21,357 nucleotides of DNA, taken from contig JBDTDR010000092.1 in assembly GCA_039922955.1 (NCBI GenBank), positions 1 through 21,357 of the forward strand, read 5' to 3'. Under the pieces are notes generated by a model. That model was not told the DNA's origin and searched no databases. It was given only the letters and a program-made list of their open reading frames with translations. The stretch is from Tumulicola sp039922955 (GTDB lineage Bacteria; Vulcanimicrobiota; Vulcanimicrobiia; Vulcanimicrobiales; Vulcanimicrobiaceae). The number at the start of each line of letters is the position of its first letter. Positions within the stretch are counted from its first letter, which is position 1. Position numbers and translations under genes: made by a program. Below are positions 14,387-21,357 of the stretch, in pieces.

Positions 14387-14680
14387 CTAGCGTCCCAACG
14401 GTGCGAGCAAGAGTAGGCTGCCGTCGATGGCGGCGTGCAGGAACATGCATACCGGAAGATTGCGTCGCCATAGGTAGAGCAGCGTGAGCATCGCGCCCGT
14501 GATCGTCGGAACCAGCAGGCTGAGGTGGAAGCCGTACCGATCACGCCGAGGTCTTGCCTAACGTTCGTCAGCGATTCCGGCCCGTGCCCCAGGAGCAAGA
14601 GGGGCCATCCCAACGCCACCACGAGTCCGACGATTGTTGCGATGCGGATCTTGCGCGAAGCCCCACGCTGGATATACTCG
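14387..14680 (-). pseudogene. Decayed CPBP-family intramembrane protease remnant
   Basis: No intact gene fits this 320-base gap, but two minus-strand frames carry coherent membrane sequence. One (about 14680-14560) encodes RKIRIATIVGLVVALGWPLL, a typical first helix, and has no ATG, GTG or TTG before the helix. The second frame, open from a TAG at 14558-14560 down to the stop at 14387-14389, encodes YGFHLSLLVPTITGAMLTLL, then YLWRRNLPVCMFLHAAIDGS and LLLLAPLGR. That matches the last helices of CPBP (CAAX protease/bacteriocin-processing) proteins, including the FLHAxxD motif. The middle with the catalytic EExxxR motif is missing, and the two parts are in different frames. I therefore call an internally deleted, frameshifted pseudogene. 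The CPBP assignment is by pattern only. Confidence 0.5.
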
Positions 14681-14698
14681 AAATCGGTTAGGCGGGTT

Positions 14699-15358
14699 TC
14701 ACGGCGACGGCGGCGCGGGCGCCGGGGTGTAATCGACGACGATCGTGAAGTGACTCGGTGCGGTGGCGCTGGCCAGGAGCGCGACGCGGTTGACGCCGCT
14801 GGCCGCGAGCCGCACCCGAACGAGGCGATTTCCGCCGGCTGCGGCCGGGTTCCAGCCGTAGGGCACCTCGACCGCGGTCACGTCGGCTCCCGCGAAAAGA
14901 AGATCGTACGCCGCGTTCGAGGGCTTGGCGAGATCGGTGATCGGGTGGGCGCGTGCTTCGAACGCCGTCAGCCCGTCGTACGCGTCGCCGGCCACCGGCG
15001 GATTTCCGGGTGCGTAGGCGTACTTTGTGACCCTCTGCGTCGCTGCATCGTAGTCGTATGCCCACCAGAAGGAGTGGTGCGACGCGTTCTCGGTGACGAA
15101 ATCGAGTTCGTGTCCGTCGCCGTTGTTCGCGCCGGTGACATCGTTGTCGGGTACGAAGATCGACCACGCGCTCGCAGCATCACTTTCCAACCGCTCCTCG
15201 AGTTGCTCGGCGGCGCTGCGCGCGCGCAGCCGCTGGTCCAAATGCGCGGCGCCGAAGACCGTCGCGTGCGCGAGCGCGAGCAGCTGCCATCCGAGAATAA
15301 ACGCAATCGCGCTCGCGACCAGGATTTCGACGAGGCTGAAGCCGCGTTGCCCTTCCAC
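14699..15358 (-). CDS. Type IV prepilin-like protein (PilW/minor pseudopilin type)
   Basis: 219 residues. The short leader MEGQRG is followed by FSLVEILVASAIAFILGWQL, the class III prepilin signal: cleavage and N-methylation at Gly6/Phe7, Glu at +5, then the hydrophobic assembly helix. The soluble remainder (about 35-219) starts with a charged helix (LDQRLRARSAAEQLEERLES) and becomes beta-rich, as in minor pseudopilins. It would be processed by PilD and could prime a pilus or type II secretion filament. No pilus machinery lies next to it in this window; it follows the MOSC gene by 15 bases. The GTG start puts the leader at the expected length. The name PilW is avoided because the C-terminal part is not diagnostic. 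Confidence 0.8.
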   Translation of the reverse strand: MEGQRGFSLVEILVASAIAFILGWQLLALAHATVFGAAHLDQRLRARSAAEQLEERLESDAASAWSIFVPDNDVTGANNGDGHELDFVTENASHHSFWWAYDYDAATQRVTKYAYAPGNPPVAGDAYDGLTAFEARAHPITDLAKPSNAAYDLLFAGADVTAVEVPYGWNPAAAGGNRLVRVRLAASGVNRVALLASATAPSHFTIVVDYTPAPAPPSP

Positions 15359-15373
15359 GCGTGCGAAAGTGCC

Positions 15374-16006
15374 CTAGAGGAGGACGAGCGGGTCGCCGGT
15401 CCGAGTCGATCCCGCCTGCACCACGTCGCAGTAGACGCCCATCCACGCGTTGCGCCGCGCGGCGACGAATCGTAAAATTTCGGGGTCGCCGGCACCACCG
15501 TGTGGGTCGTACGTGGTGGTTACGCAGCGTTCGATCGGATAGCGCACCCGCAGTCGCACGTGGCCGAGTTGGAGTTGCGCGCCTTCCAAGTCGGCTTCGC
15601 CTCCCGCGAACTGCGCCCGCGCGCGTACGAAGAAGTTGGGTCGAAACCGCTCGGGCTCGACCTCGTAACCGAGGTGGGCGTGCAGTTCGCGTAGCCACCG
15701 GTCCAGAAGCATCGAGATCGGTGCGTCGTCAAAGAAGTGTTGGCCGGAACGGTGCTCGAGTTCGACCCCGCGAGCCGCGCCGAGTTCGATCGCCGTTTCG
15801 GGATCCGCGGTGAGATGCAGACGCTCGTGCTCTTTCCCGCGAAACGTCCGGCCTTCGCGGGCGTGGCCGCCGCGCACGAAAAGCGCGGATGACCGATCTC
15901 CCGGGATCCCCGACTCGCCGACCTCGACGCTCTCGAGCGGCTCGCCCCGCAGGCTCTTGACCGGATAGCGCCAGATCGATGCGAGCGTCCCGATAACCAT
16001 CGGCAT
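15374..16006 (-). CDS. MOSC domain-containing protein
   Basis: 210 residues. The N-terminal beta-barrel signature IWRYPVKSLRGEPLESVEV (about 11-29) and SGIPGDRSSALF resemble MOSC_N proteins. RFRPNFFV (120-127) and the segment RYPIERCVTTTYDP (155-168) hold the conserved Cys161 that ligates molybdenum in mARC-type enzymes and YcbX. Known family: MOSC proteins bind molybdenum cofactor and reduce N-hydroxylated or similar substrates, or transfer sulfur. No ferredoxin domain is attached, so a separate electron donor would be required. The ATG at 16006 is 45 bases from the divergent membrane-protein gene, with no clear Shine-Dalgarno. It heads a two-gene unit with the prepilin. Confidence 0.88.
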   Translation of the reverse strand: MPMVIGTLASIWRYPVKSLRGEPLESVEVGESGIPGDRSSALFVRGGHAREGRTFRGKEHERLHLTADPETAIELGAARGVELEHRSGQHFFDDAPISMLLDRWLRELHAHLGYEVEPERFRPNFFVRARAQFAGGEADLEGAQLQLGHVRLRVRYPIERCVTTTYDPHGGAGDPEILRFVAARRNAWMGVYCDVVQAGSTRTGDPLVLL

Positions 16007-16051
16007 GAATTACCAGGGGTTTTTCCGACGCCCTGCCAGAAGCGCGCCGCG
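16007..16051. promoter_or_regulatory. Very short divergent intergenic region
   Basis: Only 45 bases separate the MOSC and membrane-protein starts. That is too short for two independent full promoters, so at least one must lie inside coding sequence or overlap the other. Apart from a GGGGTTTTTCC run at about 16016-16026, I see no recognisable elements. Confidence 0.35.
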
Positions 16052-16990
16052 ATGGAGTTACGCCCGCTGGGCTTCGGCGAGATTTTCGATCGGGCGATCA
16101 CGCTATACGTCCGGAACTTTCGTCCGTTCTTTGCGATCGTGCTGGTTTTGATCGTTCCGCTGGCCGTGGTGCAGTACGTGCTGGACTCAAGCCAAGCGAC
16201 GCAGATCGATGCAGTGCTGCGCGTGATCCAGCATCCGGGGTCTAAGCTGCCGCCGACGGCGGCTCTTTTCGGCTCGCCGGGCGAAATCATTACGCTGGTG
16301 CTCGTGGCGGTGTTGTTCTACGCGCTTTGGCCGTTCGCGCTCGACGCCGTCGCCGTCGGCGTGGCGCGGCTCTATCGCGGCCGCCCCGTCGAGTTCGGCA
16401 CCTGCTATCGGGCGGTGCTTCCCCGGTGGACGGCAATTCTCGGAACGCTGGCGATCCAAGCCGCGATTTTCATCATCTGGTACGTCGCGTTTCTCGCGAT
16501 CGTCTTTCTATCGATCCTCATCGCCGCCGTCTTCGCGCGGGCGTGGCTGCCGCTGGGTATCGCCGGCTTCGCCGGTGCCTTCGTGGTCGATCTCGCGGCG
16601 CTGTTGGCTTTGGCGCCGCTCTTCATTGCGCTGACCTTTGCCATGAATGCCGTGGTGATCGAGAATCGCGGTCCGGTGGCGGCGATCGCTTCGGGCTTCC
16701 GGCGCGTCTTCACCCGCCAGGAGTTTTGGCGCGCGCTGCTCTTCTCGCTGGCGGTGGTTGCGATTCTCTTCGGAAGTTCGGTGGTGGTTGCCGCGCTGGT
16801 CTGGGTGGCCCTGTGGTTTCATCTGATTGCCTTGGAGGTGATTCTCGGGTCGCTGATGCGCGCGGCCTTTGCGCCGTTTTCGATCGTGCTGATCGCCGTG
16901 TACTATTTCGACGTCCGGATTCGGCGTGAGGGCTTCGATCTGGAGTCGGAACTCGCGCGAATAACGCCGGATTCTCCGCGCGTCGCGTGA
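16052..16990 (+). CDS. Polytopic membrane protein, first gene of the MoxR-DUF58 cluster
   Basis: 312 residues. The N-terminus ELRPLGFGEIFDRAITLYVRNF is a familiar opening of a broad family of integral membrane proteins, some annotated as glycerophosphoryl diester phosphodiesterase membrane-domain or DUF7544-like. No phosphodiesterase catalytic domain is present. Hydrophobic segments lie at about 29-47, 79-107, 132-180, 183-203, 228-260 and 265-290. The segments are long and Ala/Val rich, and the C-terminal tail is charged. It shares a GTGA junction with the DUF4129 gene and so belongs to the same transcript. A role as a membrane partner of the MoxR system is plausible from position only; no biochemical function is assigned. 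Confidence 0.7.
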   Translation: MELRPLGFGEIFDRAITLYVRNFRPFFAIVLVLIVPLAVVQYVLDSSQATQIDAVLRVIQHPGSKLPPTAALFGSPGEIITLVLVAVLFYALWPFALDAVAVGVARLYRGRPVEFGTCYRAVLPRWTAILGTLAIQAAIFIIWYVAFLAIVFLSILIAAVFARAWLPLGIAGFAGAFVVDLAALLALAPLFIALTFAMNAVVIENRGPVAAIASGFRRVFTRQEFWRALLFSLAVVAILFGSSVVVAALVWVALWFHLIALEVILGSLMRAAFAPFSIVLIAVYYFDVRIRREGFDLESELARITPDSPRVA

Positions 16991-17805
16991 ATCGGCCGGG
17001 ATTGCTTCGGCGCAGCGTCTTCGCCGGCATGGCGATCGTCGTGGCCGTGGCGATCCGTTCGTCGCCGGCAACGGCGGCCACGACGCGCGAAGCGCTGATC
17101 GCACGCTGGACTGCCGCCAATCACCGCCCCGCACGGCTGTTGGAGCCGGGCACCGCGGCACCGGTTCCGCCCCCGAATCTGGGCGCGCTGGCGGCGCGCG
17201 AACTTGCGACGGCGGGGCGTTATCGGGTCGCAGCTTCGCGGCGGCCGGCCGCGACGCCCGGTACTCCGTGGTGGATGCGCGTCTTGGATTGGCTGCGAGA
17301 TGGTTGGACGCAGCTTTGGAGCGCCGCGTTCGGCCGCGCGCGCCTGGGGCGCGGCGGCGCGATCGTCATCGGCGATCTGCTGATCGCGGGGGCGCTGCTG
17401 TCGATCCTGTTTGCGAGTTATCGCCTGCTGTCGGAGTTCGCTTTCGAGCGGCGCTCGCGTGGCGAATCGCTCGAGCCGATCGGGTCGCCGGCCGACGCCG
17501 GCGCGTTGTATCGTGAAGCCTGCGAACGCGCGCGGGTCGGCGAGTACGGAACGGCTTCGCGCCTGCTGTATAACGCGACGGTCTCCGCGCTCGCCCTTCG
17601 CGGGGTGGTGCGCGACGATCGCGGCGCGACGGTCGGCGACTTTCGGCGAGTGCTGCGGCACGGCGAGGCCGCGCTGGTGTTGCCCTTCGACGCGGTATCG
17701 GCGGCGTTCGTCACCAGCGCCTACGCCGAACTTCCAGTCGAAGCTTCCCAGTGGGAGCGCGCGCGCTTGGCCTACCTCTCGCTTGCCGGACGGGGAGAAT
17801 CGTGA
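16987..17805 (+). CDS. DUF4129 domain-containing membrane protein
   Basis: 272 residues. A signal peptide (NRPGLLRRSVFAGMAIVVAV, cleavage near residue 31, after ATA) leads into a periplasmic or outside region (about 32-115). One transmembrane helix follows (about 120-145, GDLLIAGALLSILFASYRLL). The C-terminal DUF4129 domain (about 165-265) has helices ALYREACERARVGEYGTASRL, LYNATVSALALRGVVRDDRG and TSAYAELPVEASQWERARLA. DUF4129 proteins are regularly encoded with DUF4350, MoxR and DUF58 genes, and some are fused to transglutaminase domains; none is fused here. The GTG start overlaps the upstream stop (GTGA), and its own stop overlaps the DUF4350 start the same way. Confidence 0.82.
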   Translation: MNRPGLLRRSVFAGMAIVVAVAIRSSPATAATTREALIARWTAANHRPARLLEPGTAAPVPPPNLGALAARELATAGRYRVAASRRPAATPGTPWWMRVLDWLRDGWTQLWSAAFGRARLGRGGAIVIGDLLIAGALLSILFASYRLLSEFAFERRSRGESLEPIGSPADAGALYREACERARVGEYGTASRLLYNATVSALALRGVVRDDRGATVGDFRRVLRHGEAALVLPFDAVSAAFVTSAYAELPVEASQWERARLAYLSLAGRGES

Positions 17806-18884
17806 GGGCGCGCCGCGTAGAAATCACGCTGCTTGCGGGCGGCCTGACGCTGCTCGCACTTCTCGCGTACGGACGTCAGCAAGCGCAACAAGGTGGAACG
17901 CCTTCGATCTACTCGACGTACGACGTCGGTCCGAACGGCTATCGCGCGTTGTACGAAGTGTTGCGTCGATCCGGCGTGCCCGTGCGGCGATTCGACCGGG
18001 TGCTGCCACTGCTGGATGCCGACGTGCGAACGCTGATAATTTCGGCGTACGCGGGCGATCCGTCGGCGAAAGGCCTCGACGCGAACGACGCGGCCGGCTT
18101 GCGCCGATTCGTTGCCGGCGGCGGACGCTTGGTCGTGCTCGATACGGATTTTGCCGGCCCGCACGACTTCACGCCGGGCGTGGGCACGTCGATCCCGGCG
18201 CACGCGCGCGACGCAATCGTCCTCGCGAAGAATCGGTATACCTCCGGCGTGATAGCTGTGCGCGCTCCGATCGATGCGGTCTTTCCATTCGTCCAGCGGC
18301 GCGGCATGCTGCCGCTTCTGGCCAACGACCGCGGCATCGCAGCGACGTCGTACCACATGGGGAAGGGCGAGGTCGTCGCGATTACGGTCCCCGCGTTGTT
18401 CGGCAACGCGCATCTGCGCGAGGGCGACAATCTCGCATTCGCCTACGACGTCGTCGCCGGTCACGGCCAGGCGGCTTTCGACGAATACGTGCACGGCTAC
18501 GATGACGATCTTGGATTTTGGCAGGCGCTGCCCGCTCCGGTTCGCGCCGCATTCTGGATCGTCTGCGCGATCGTCGGTTTGGCGTTGATCGGCGCGAACG
18601 TGCCGTTCGCGCCGCCGGTTCCGGTCGATCCGCCCGACGAGCGCGATTCGTCGGCATACGTCGGTGCGATGGCGGCGCTGATGCGGCGCGCCCGCGCCGC
18701 CCGCGCGGCCACGGCCATCTTCGCAGCCGATGCGGGACGCCGCGCGCGCGGCCGAGAGAACGTGGAAGGCTTGCGCGATTCGGCCGCCGAGCTCGAAGAG
18801 TTGGCCGCGATTGCGCGGCCGTCCGATGCGGTGCTGGTGCGCGCCGCCATACTCGATTTTCATCTACGAAAGGATCGTACATGA
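17802..18884 (+). CDS. DUF4350 domain-containing protein
   Basis: 360 residues from the GTG at 17802, chosen because it overlaps the DUF4129 stop as GTGA and leaves an N-terminal signal anchor (about 8-23, TLLAGGLTLLALLAY). The frame stays open upstream but only inside DUF4129. The DUF4350 region (about 35-200) opens STYDVGPNGYRALYEVLRRS and includes VRTLIISAY and LRRFVAGGGRLVVLDTDFAG, a GATase-like fold that is not expected to be catalytic. A second membrane helix lies at about 248-268, and a charged Ala-rich helical tail ends LVRAAILDFHLRKDRT. It sits between DUF4129 and MoxR, as in many genomes. It probably binds or regulates the MoxR assembly; the actual role is unknown. Confidence 0.8.
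   Translation: MRARRVEITLLAGGLTLLALLAYGRQQAQQGGTPSIYSTYDVGPNGYRALYEVLRRSGVPVRRFDRVLPLLDADVRTLIISAYAGDPSAKGLDANDAAGLRRFVAGGGRLVVLDTDFAGPHDFTPGVGTSIPAHARDAIVLAKNRYTSGVIAVRAPIDAVFPFVQRRGMLPLLANDRGIAATSYHMGKGEVVAITVPALFGNAHLREGDNLAFAYDVVAGHGQAAFDEYVHGYDDDLGFWQALPAPVRAAFWIVCAIVGLALIGANVPFAPPVPVDPPDERDSSAYVGAMAALMRRARAARAATAIFAADAGRRARGRENVEGLRDSAAELEELAAIARPSDAVLVRAAILDFHLRKDRT
18869..18874 (+). promoter_or_regulatory. Shine-Dalgarno AAAGGA of the MoxR gene
   Basis: AAAGGA lies six bases before the ATG at 18881. It fixes that ATG as the MoxR start, although the same reading frame is open for several hundred bases upstream inside the DUF4350 gene. Confidence 0.65.
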
Positions 18885-19846
18885 GCGCCGACGTCAAGCA
18901 GCTAGCCGCGCGCATCTCCGAGGGAATGAATCGCGCCGTCGTCGATGCCGAGGCAACGGCGTTTGCATTGACGGTCGCGCTGTTGGCGCGGGGGCACGTG
19001 CTGATCGAAGGCGTCCCCGGCACCGGCAAAACTCTAGCGGTGCGAACGCTGGCGATGCTGCTAGGATTGGAGTTTCGGCGGATTGCGTTTACGCCCGACA
19101 TGATGCCGGCCGACGTCGTCGGAACCACGGTTTTCAATCCCGCGACGGCCCAGTTTTCGACTCGCATGGGGCCGATCGTGGCCAACGTGGTGTTAGCCGA
19201 CGAGATTAACCGCACGCCGCCGAAAACGCAGGCGGCCCTTTTGGAGGCGATGGAAGAAGGGCGTGTGACCATCGACGGTACGACGCACGGGCTGCCACAT
19301 CCATTTCTGCTGTGCGCGACCCAGAATCCGATCGAATACGAGGGGACGTACCCGCTTCCCGAGGCCCAGCTCGACCGGTTTATGGTGAAGGTCGAATCGA
19401 CCTATCCGCAAGAATCGTGCGAACTCGATCTGCTCGAACGGGTGGCGTCGGGTTTCGACTCGCGCGACCTCGAAGCGTCGGGCATCGCTCCGGTGACCGA
19501 TGCATCCGAAGTCGTCGAAGCGCAGCGGGCGATTCGAGCGGTCCATCTTTCGGCGGACGTTCGAGACTACACGTATCGGATCGTCGCAAGCACGCGGAAA
19601 AATCCTCGCTTGACGCTCGGCGGGTCGCCGCGCTCGGGGATCGCCCTTCTGCTGGCGGCCCAAGCCGCCGCCGCGATTGAAGGCCGCTCGTTTGCGACGC
19701 CGGACGACGTCAAGGACGTCGCGCCGCTGGTTCTGCCGCACCGTTTGATCGTCGCGCCGGATGCCGAAATCGAAGGCACGACCGCCGGGGACGTGCTGCG
19801 CGACGTTCTCGCCGGCGTCCCGGTACCGCGTGCGACAAACTCCTAG
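18881..19846 (+). CDS. MoxR-family AAA+ ATPase
   Basis: 321 residues, standard MoxR size. The AAA_3 core shows Walker A GVPGTGKT (44-51), FTPDMMPADVVGTTVFNP (70-87), Walker B VVLADEINRTPPKTQAALLE (103-122), the sensor-1 region LLCATQNPIEYEGTYPLPEA (143-162) and LDRF with arginine 166. A C-terminal lid domain follows (about 210-310), with TRKNPRLTLGGSPRSGIALL. MoxR ATPases act as chaperones that insert cofactors into, or remodel, enzymes together with VWA-type partners; the usual partner is the DUF58 protein encoded next. The ATG overlaps the DUF4350 stop (ATGA). The substrate in this organism is not shown by the sequence. Confidence 0.95.
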   Translation: MSADVKQLAARISEGMNRAVVDAEATAFALTVALLARGHVLIEGVPGTGKTLAVRTLAMLLGLEFRRIAFTPDMMPADVVGTTVFNPATAQFSTRMGPIVANVVLADEINRTPPKTQAALLEAMEEGRVTIDGTTHGLPHPFLLCATQNPIEYEGTYPLPEAQLDRFMVKVESTYPQESCELDLLERVASGFDSRDLEASGIAPVTDASEVVEAQRAIRAVHLSADVRDYTYRIVASTRKNPRLTLGGSPRSGIALLLAAQAAAAIEGRSFATPDDVKDVAPLVLPHRLIVAPDAEIEGTTAGDVLRDVLAGVPVPRATNS

Positions 19847-19850
19847 GCGT

Positions 19851-21182
19851 TTGCCGCGGCTGCGTCTCGCGGCGTGGGTCACGCCGCGGTTTTTGTACGC
19901 GCTGGGAGCGGTCGCGCTGCTCGCGGCCTGCGCGCCCGGCGTCGCCGTCTTCCTGCCGCTGGCGTTTGCCGCCGGTGCCGCGCTCGCCATTTTCGCGGCG
20001 GTGGATGCCGCGTGGGGCCCGCGTCGCCGGGAACTCGGGATCGAGCGATTGGCCGCCGATCATTTGGCATTGCGCGTTTCGGCCGAGTTGGCGTATCGCG
20101 TCACCAACCGCTCGAACCGGCCGATTTGGGCGGGTGTCGTCGAGACGCCGGTGCGCACGCTGCGCTTTATCGAGGACGAAGCCATCGGCCGCGTTCCGCC
20201 GCACGCGCGCGCGACGATCCTTCGGGCCGCGATGCCGGTCGCCCGTGGCGCCGACGAGTTCGGCACCCTTTACGTATGGTACGAAAACGCGATCGGATTG
20301 CTGCGCCGCCGCCTGGACGTCGATGCCCGGCAGCCATTTCGGGTCTTCCCGGATCTCTCGGCCGTCGAGCGGTACGGGTCGCTGCACGTGCGCAACCGGC
20401 TGATCGAGGCCGGCCTGCGCAAAATGCGGCTGCGCGGAGCCGGGACCGAATTCGAATCGCTGCGCGAATGGGTCGACGGCGATGCGTTCCGTTCGATCGA
20501 CTGGAAGGCGACGGCCCGCCGCGGTAAAACGATGGTCGTGCACCACGAGGTCGAGCGCAGCCAAAACGTCATGCTGGTCTTGGATTGCGGGCGCTTGATG
20601 ACGCCGCGTATCGACGAGCAGCGAAAGTTCGACTACGCCGTGACGGCGGCCCTATCGCTTGCCAGCGTGGCGGCGCTGGCCAGCGACCGGGTCGGCGTCG
20701 TGGCCTTTGCCGGCGAGATTCTGGCGGCGAGCGCACCGCGCTCGACCCGTTCGTCGATCGCACGGATTACCGAACTGCTCTACGATATCGAACCGCGTTT
20801 CGAAGAAGCGAACTACGCCCGAGCGTTTGCGTACCTGCGCGCGCACCTCCAGAAACGCTCGCTGATCGTCTTTCTTACCGACGTTATCGACCCGCTCGCG
20901 CAGGCCGCGCTGCTGGCGGAACTCGGGTCGCTGGCCCGCCGCCACCTGCTGGTCGCCGTTTTCATGAACGACGCGGCCGTGAGCGCGGCGCTGGCAACGC
21001 AGCCGCGCGACGTCCCCGACGCGTACCGGGCCGGCGTGGCCCTAGGTTTGGAGGAGGAGCGCCGCATCGCCGCCGCAATGCTCGCGCGCACCGGCGCCAT
21101 CGTGGTCGACGTTCCGGCTCAAAAGTTGACGACGGCGCTCATCGATGAGTACCTGCGCGTGAAGCAACGCGGCCTTTTGTAA
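19851..21182 (+). CDS. DUF58 domain-containing protein (MoxR partner, VWA-like)
   Basis: 443 residues from the TTG at 19851. An in-frame GTG at 19830 would add seven residues and overlap MoxR by 17 bases, so the start is uncertain. Two membrane helices (about 15-30 and 33-52) anchor a large cytoplasmic or periplasmic part. The DUF58 signature is clear at about residues 200-225: FESLREWVDGDAFRSIDWKA followed by TARRGKTMVVHHEVERS. A VWA-like domain follows (about 228-440), opening VMLVLDCGRLM and including RVGVVAFAGEI and RSLIVFLTDVIDP. The first acidic loop reads DCGRL, not the metal-binding DxSxS, so metal binding there is doubtful. DUF58 proteins partner with MoxR ATPases. The 3' end overlaps a convergent gene by 44 bases. 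Confidence 0.92.
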   Translation: MPRLRLAAWVTPRFLYALGAVALLAACAPGVAVFLPLAFAAGAALAIFAAVDAAWGPRRRELGIERLAADHLALRVSAELAYRVTNRSNRPIWAGVVETPVRTLRFIEDEAIGRVPPHARATILRAAMPVARGADEFGTLYVWYENAIGLLRRRLDVDARQPFRVFPDLSAVERYGSLHVRNRLIEAGLRKMRLRGAGTEFESLREWVDGDAFRSIDWKATARRGKTMVVHHEVERSQNVMLVLDCGRLMTPRIDEQRKFDYAVTAALSLASVAALASDRVGVVAFAGEILAASAPRSTRSSIARITELLYDIEPRFEEANYARAFAYLRAHLQKRSLIVFLTDVIDPLAQAALLAELGSLARRHLLVAVFMNDAAVSAALATQPRDVPDAYRAGVALGLEEERRIAAAMLARTGAIVVDVPAQKLTTALIDEYLRVKQRGLL

Positions 21183-21357
21183 CGCGGCCGGAAAATCCCA
21201 AGTACAGCACGAGCGCGATCGCGGTCGCGGCGCCGGCGGCGATCCGAATTTCCGGCGGCCAGCGCTGTGGTGAGACGAACCCTTCGATCGTTCCGGCGAC
21301 GATCAGCATCGAGGCCACGCCGACGATCAGCGTGCCCGCGCGCCGCGCGTTGGCGAC
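21139..21357 (-). CDS. Stage II sporulation protein M family (SpoIIM/DUF95) membrane protein, C-terminal fragment
   Basis: The last 72 residues of a gene that starts beyond the right edge. They include the family hallmark after a hydrophobic helix: VASMLIVAGTIEGFVSPQRW, then PPEIRIAAGAATAIALVLYL, corresponding to the 'iAGxiEgFiSPs.lp..iRi' end of SpoIIM-like proteins. The last residues, after the final helix, are FSGRVTKGRVASRAGTHR. Such genes are very often found beside MoxR-DUF58 clusters, including in non-sporulating bacteria, so the name does not imply sporulation. Here the gene points towards the DUF58 gene and overlaps its 3' end by 44 bases. Confidence 0.8.
   Translation of the reverse strand, partial: VANARRAGTLIVGVASMLIVAGTIEGFVSPQRWPPEIRIAAGAATAIALVLYLGFSGRVTKGRVASRAGTHR

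Noticed and set aside
18518..18880. N-terminal extension of the MoxR ATPase
   Set aside because: This is Arg/Ala-rich out-of-frame DUF4350 sequence. AAAGGA at 18869-18874 and the ATGA junction support the start at 18881.
14377..19846. 14-base exact repeat CGACAAACTCCTAG at 14377-14390 and 19833-19846
   Set aside because: About one such chance match is expected in 21 kb. One copy is just the end of the MoxR gene, and there is no flanking similarity or mobile element, so it is not an attachment site.
1..21357. CRISPR array, insertion sequence, prophage or defence island
   Set aside because: No regularly spaced direct repeats, no transposase or integrase motifs, and no phage or restriction proteins were seen. 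Composition is even across the window.

Overview
The window is one dense stretch of a high-GC, Gram-negative-type (diderm) chromosome. Most junctions are start/stop overlaps of the GTGA, ATGA or TGATG type, and GTG or TTG starts are frequent. The envelope genes (LptC, LptB, an LptF/LptG permease, an O-antigen ligase-type protein, a secreted protein ending in Phe) indicate an LPS-like outer membrane. A DUF3084 protein followed by a divergent YqgF-family nuclease recalls cyanobacterial genomes, but the rest looks like a non-photosynthetic deep-branching lineage. My best guess is Candidatus Eremiobacterota (WPS-2) or a relative. That is inference only, because there is no rRNA or other marker here that I can place. 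I see no tRNA, rRNA, insertion sequence, prophage or CRISPR array.

Layout. (1) 2-8345, plus strand: an envelope block with the tail of an LpxB-like or glycosyltransferase gene, an O-antigen ligase/polymerase, lptC-lptB-lptF/G, DUF3084, a YqgF-family nuclease, a lineage-specific secreted protein with a probable outer-membrane beta-barrel end, a TPR protein and a GT4 glycosyltransferase. A strong terminator-like hairpin sits exactly at the start of the TPR gene. (2) 8350-11656, minus strand: recQ, followed with an 8-bp overlap by a secreted protein carrying a CpaC-type pilus-secretin N-domain. The RecQ ends in a PcrA/UvrD-type Tudor domain, which is unusual. (3) 11814-14375, plus strand: the classic dnaX-ybaB-recR replication and repair operon. 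(4) 14387-14680, minus strand: a decayed CPBP-family membrane protease remnant. (5) 14699-16006, minus strand: a MOSC-domain protein and an isolated type IV prepilin-like protein. (6) 16052-21182, plus strand: a tightly coupled cluster of membrane protein, DUF4129, DUF4350, MoxR AAA+ ATPase and DUF58 protein, facing a convergent, truncated SpoIIM/DUF95 gene at the right edge.

How the genes may work together. The first block probably exports and elaborates LPS-like glycolipid: LptB powers the permease, LptC receives the lipid on the periplasmic side, and the ligase and GT4 enzymes build glycans. The dnaX block supplies the clamp-loader subunit plus recombination mediators, and recQ is divergent from it. 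The last block encodes the widespread MoxR-DUF58 module, in which an AAA+ ATPase is thought to act with a VWA-like partner and membrane proteins on an envelope target. No obviously new multi-gene system stands out. The most unusual items are the RecQ-Tudor fusion, the pilus-secretin-type domain on a standalone secreted protein, and the hairpin at the TPR gene start.
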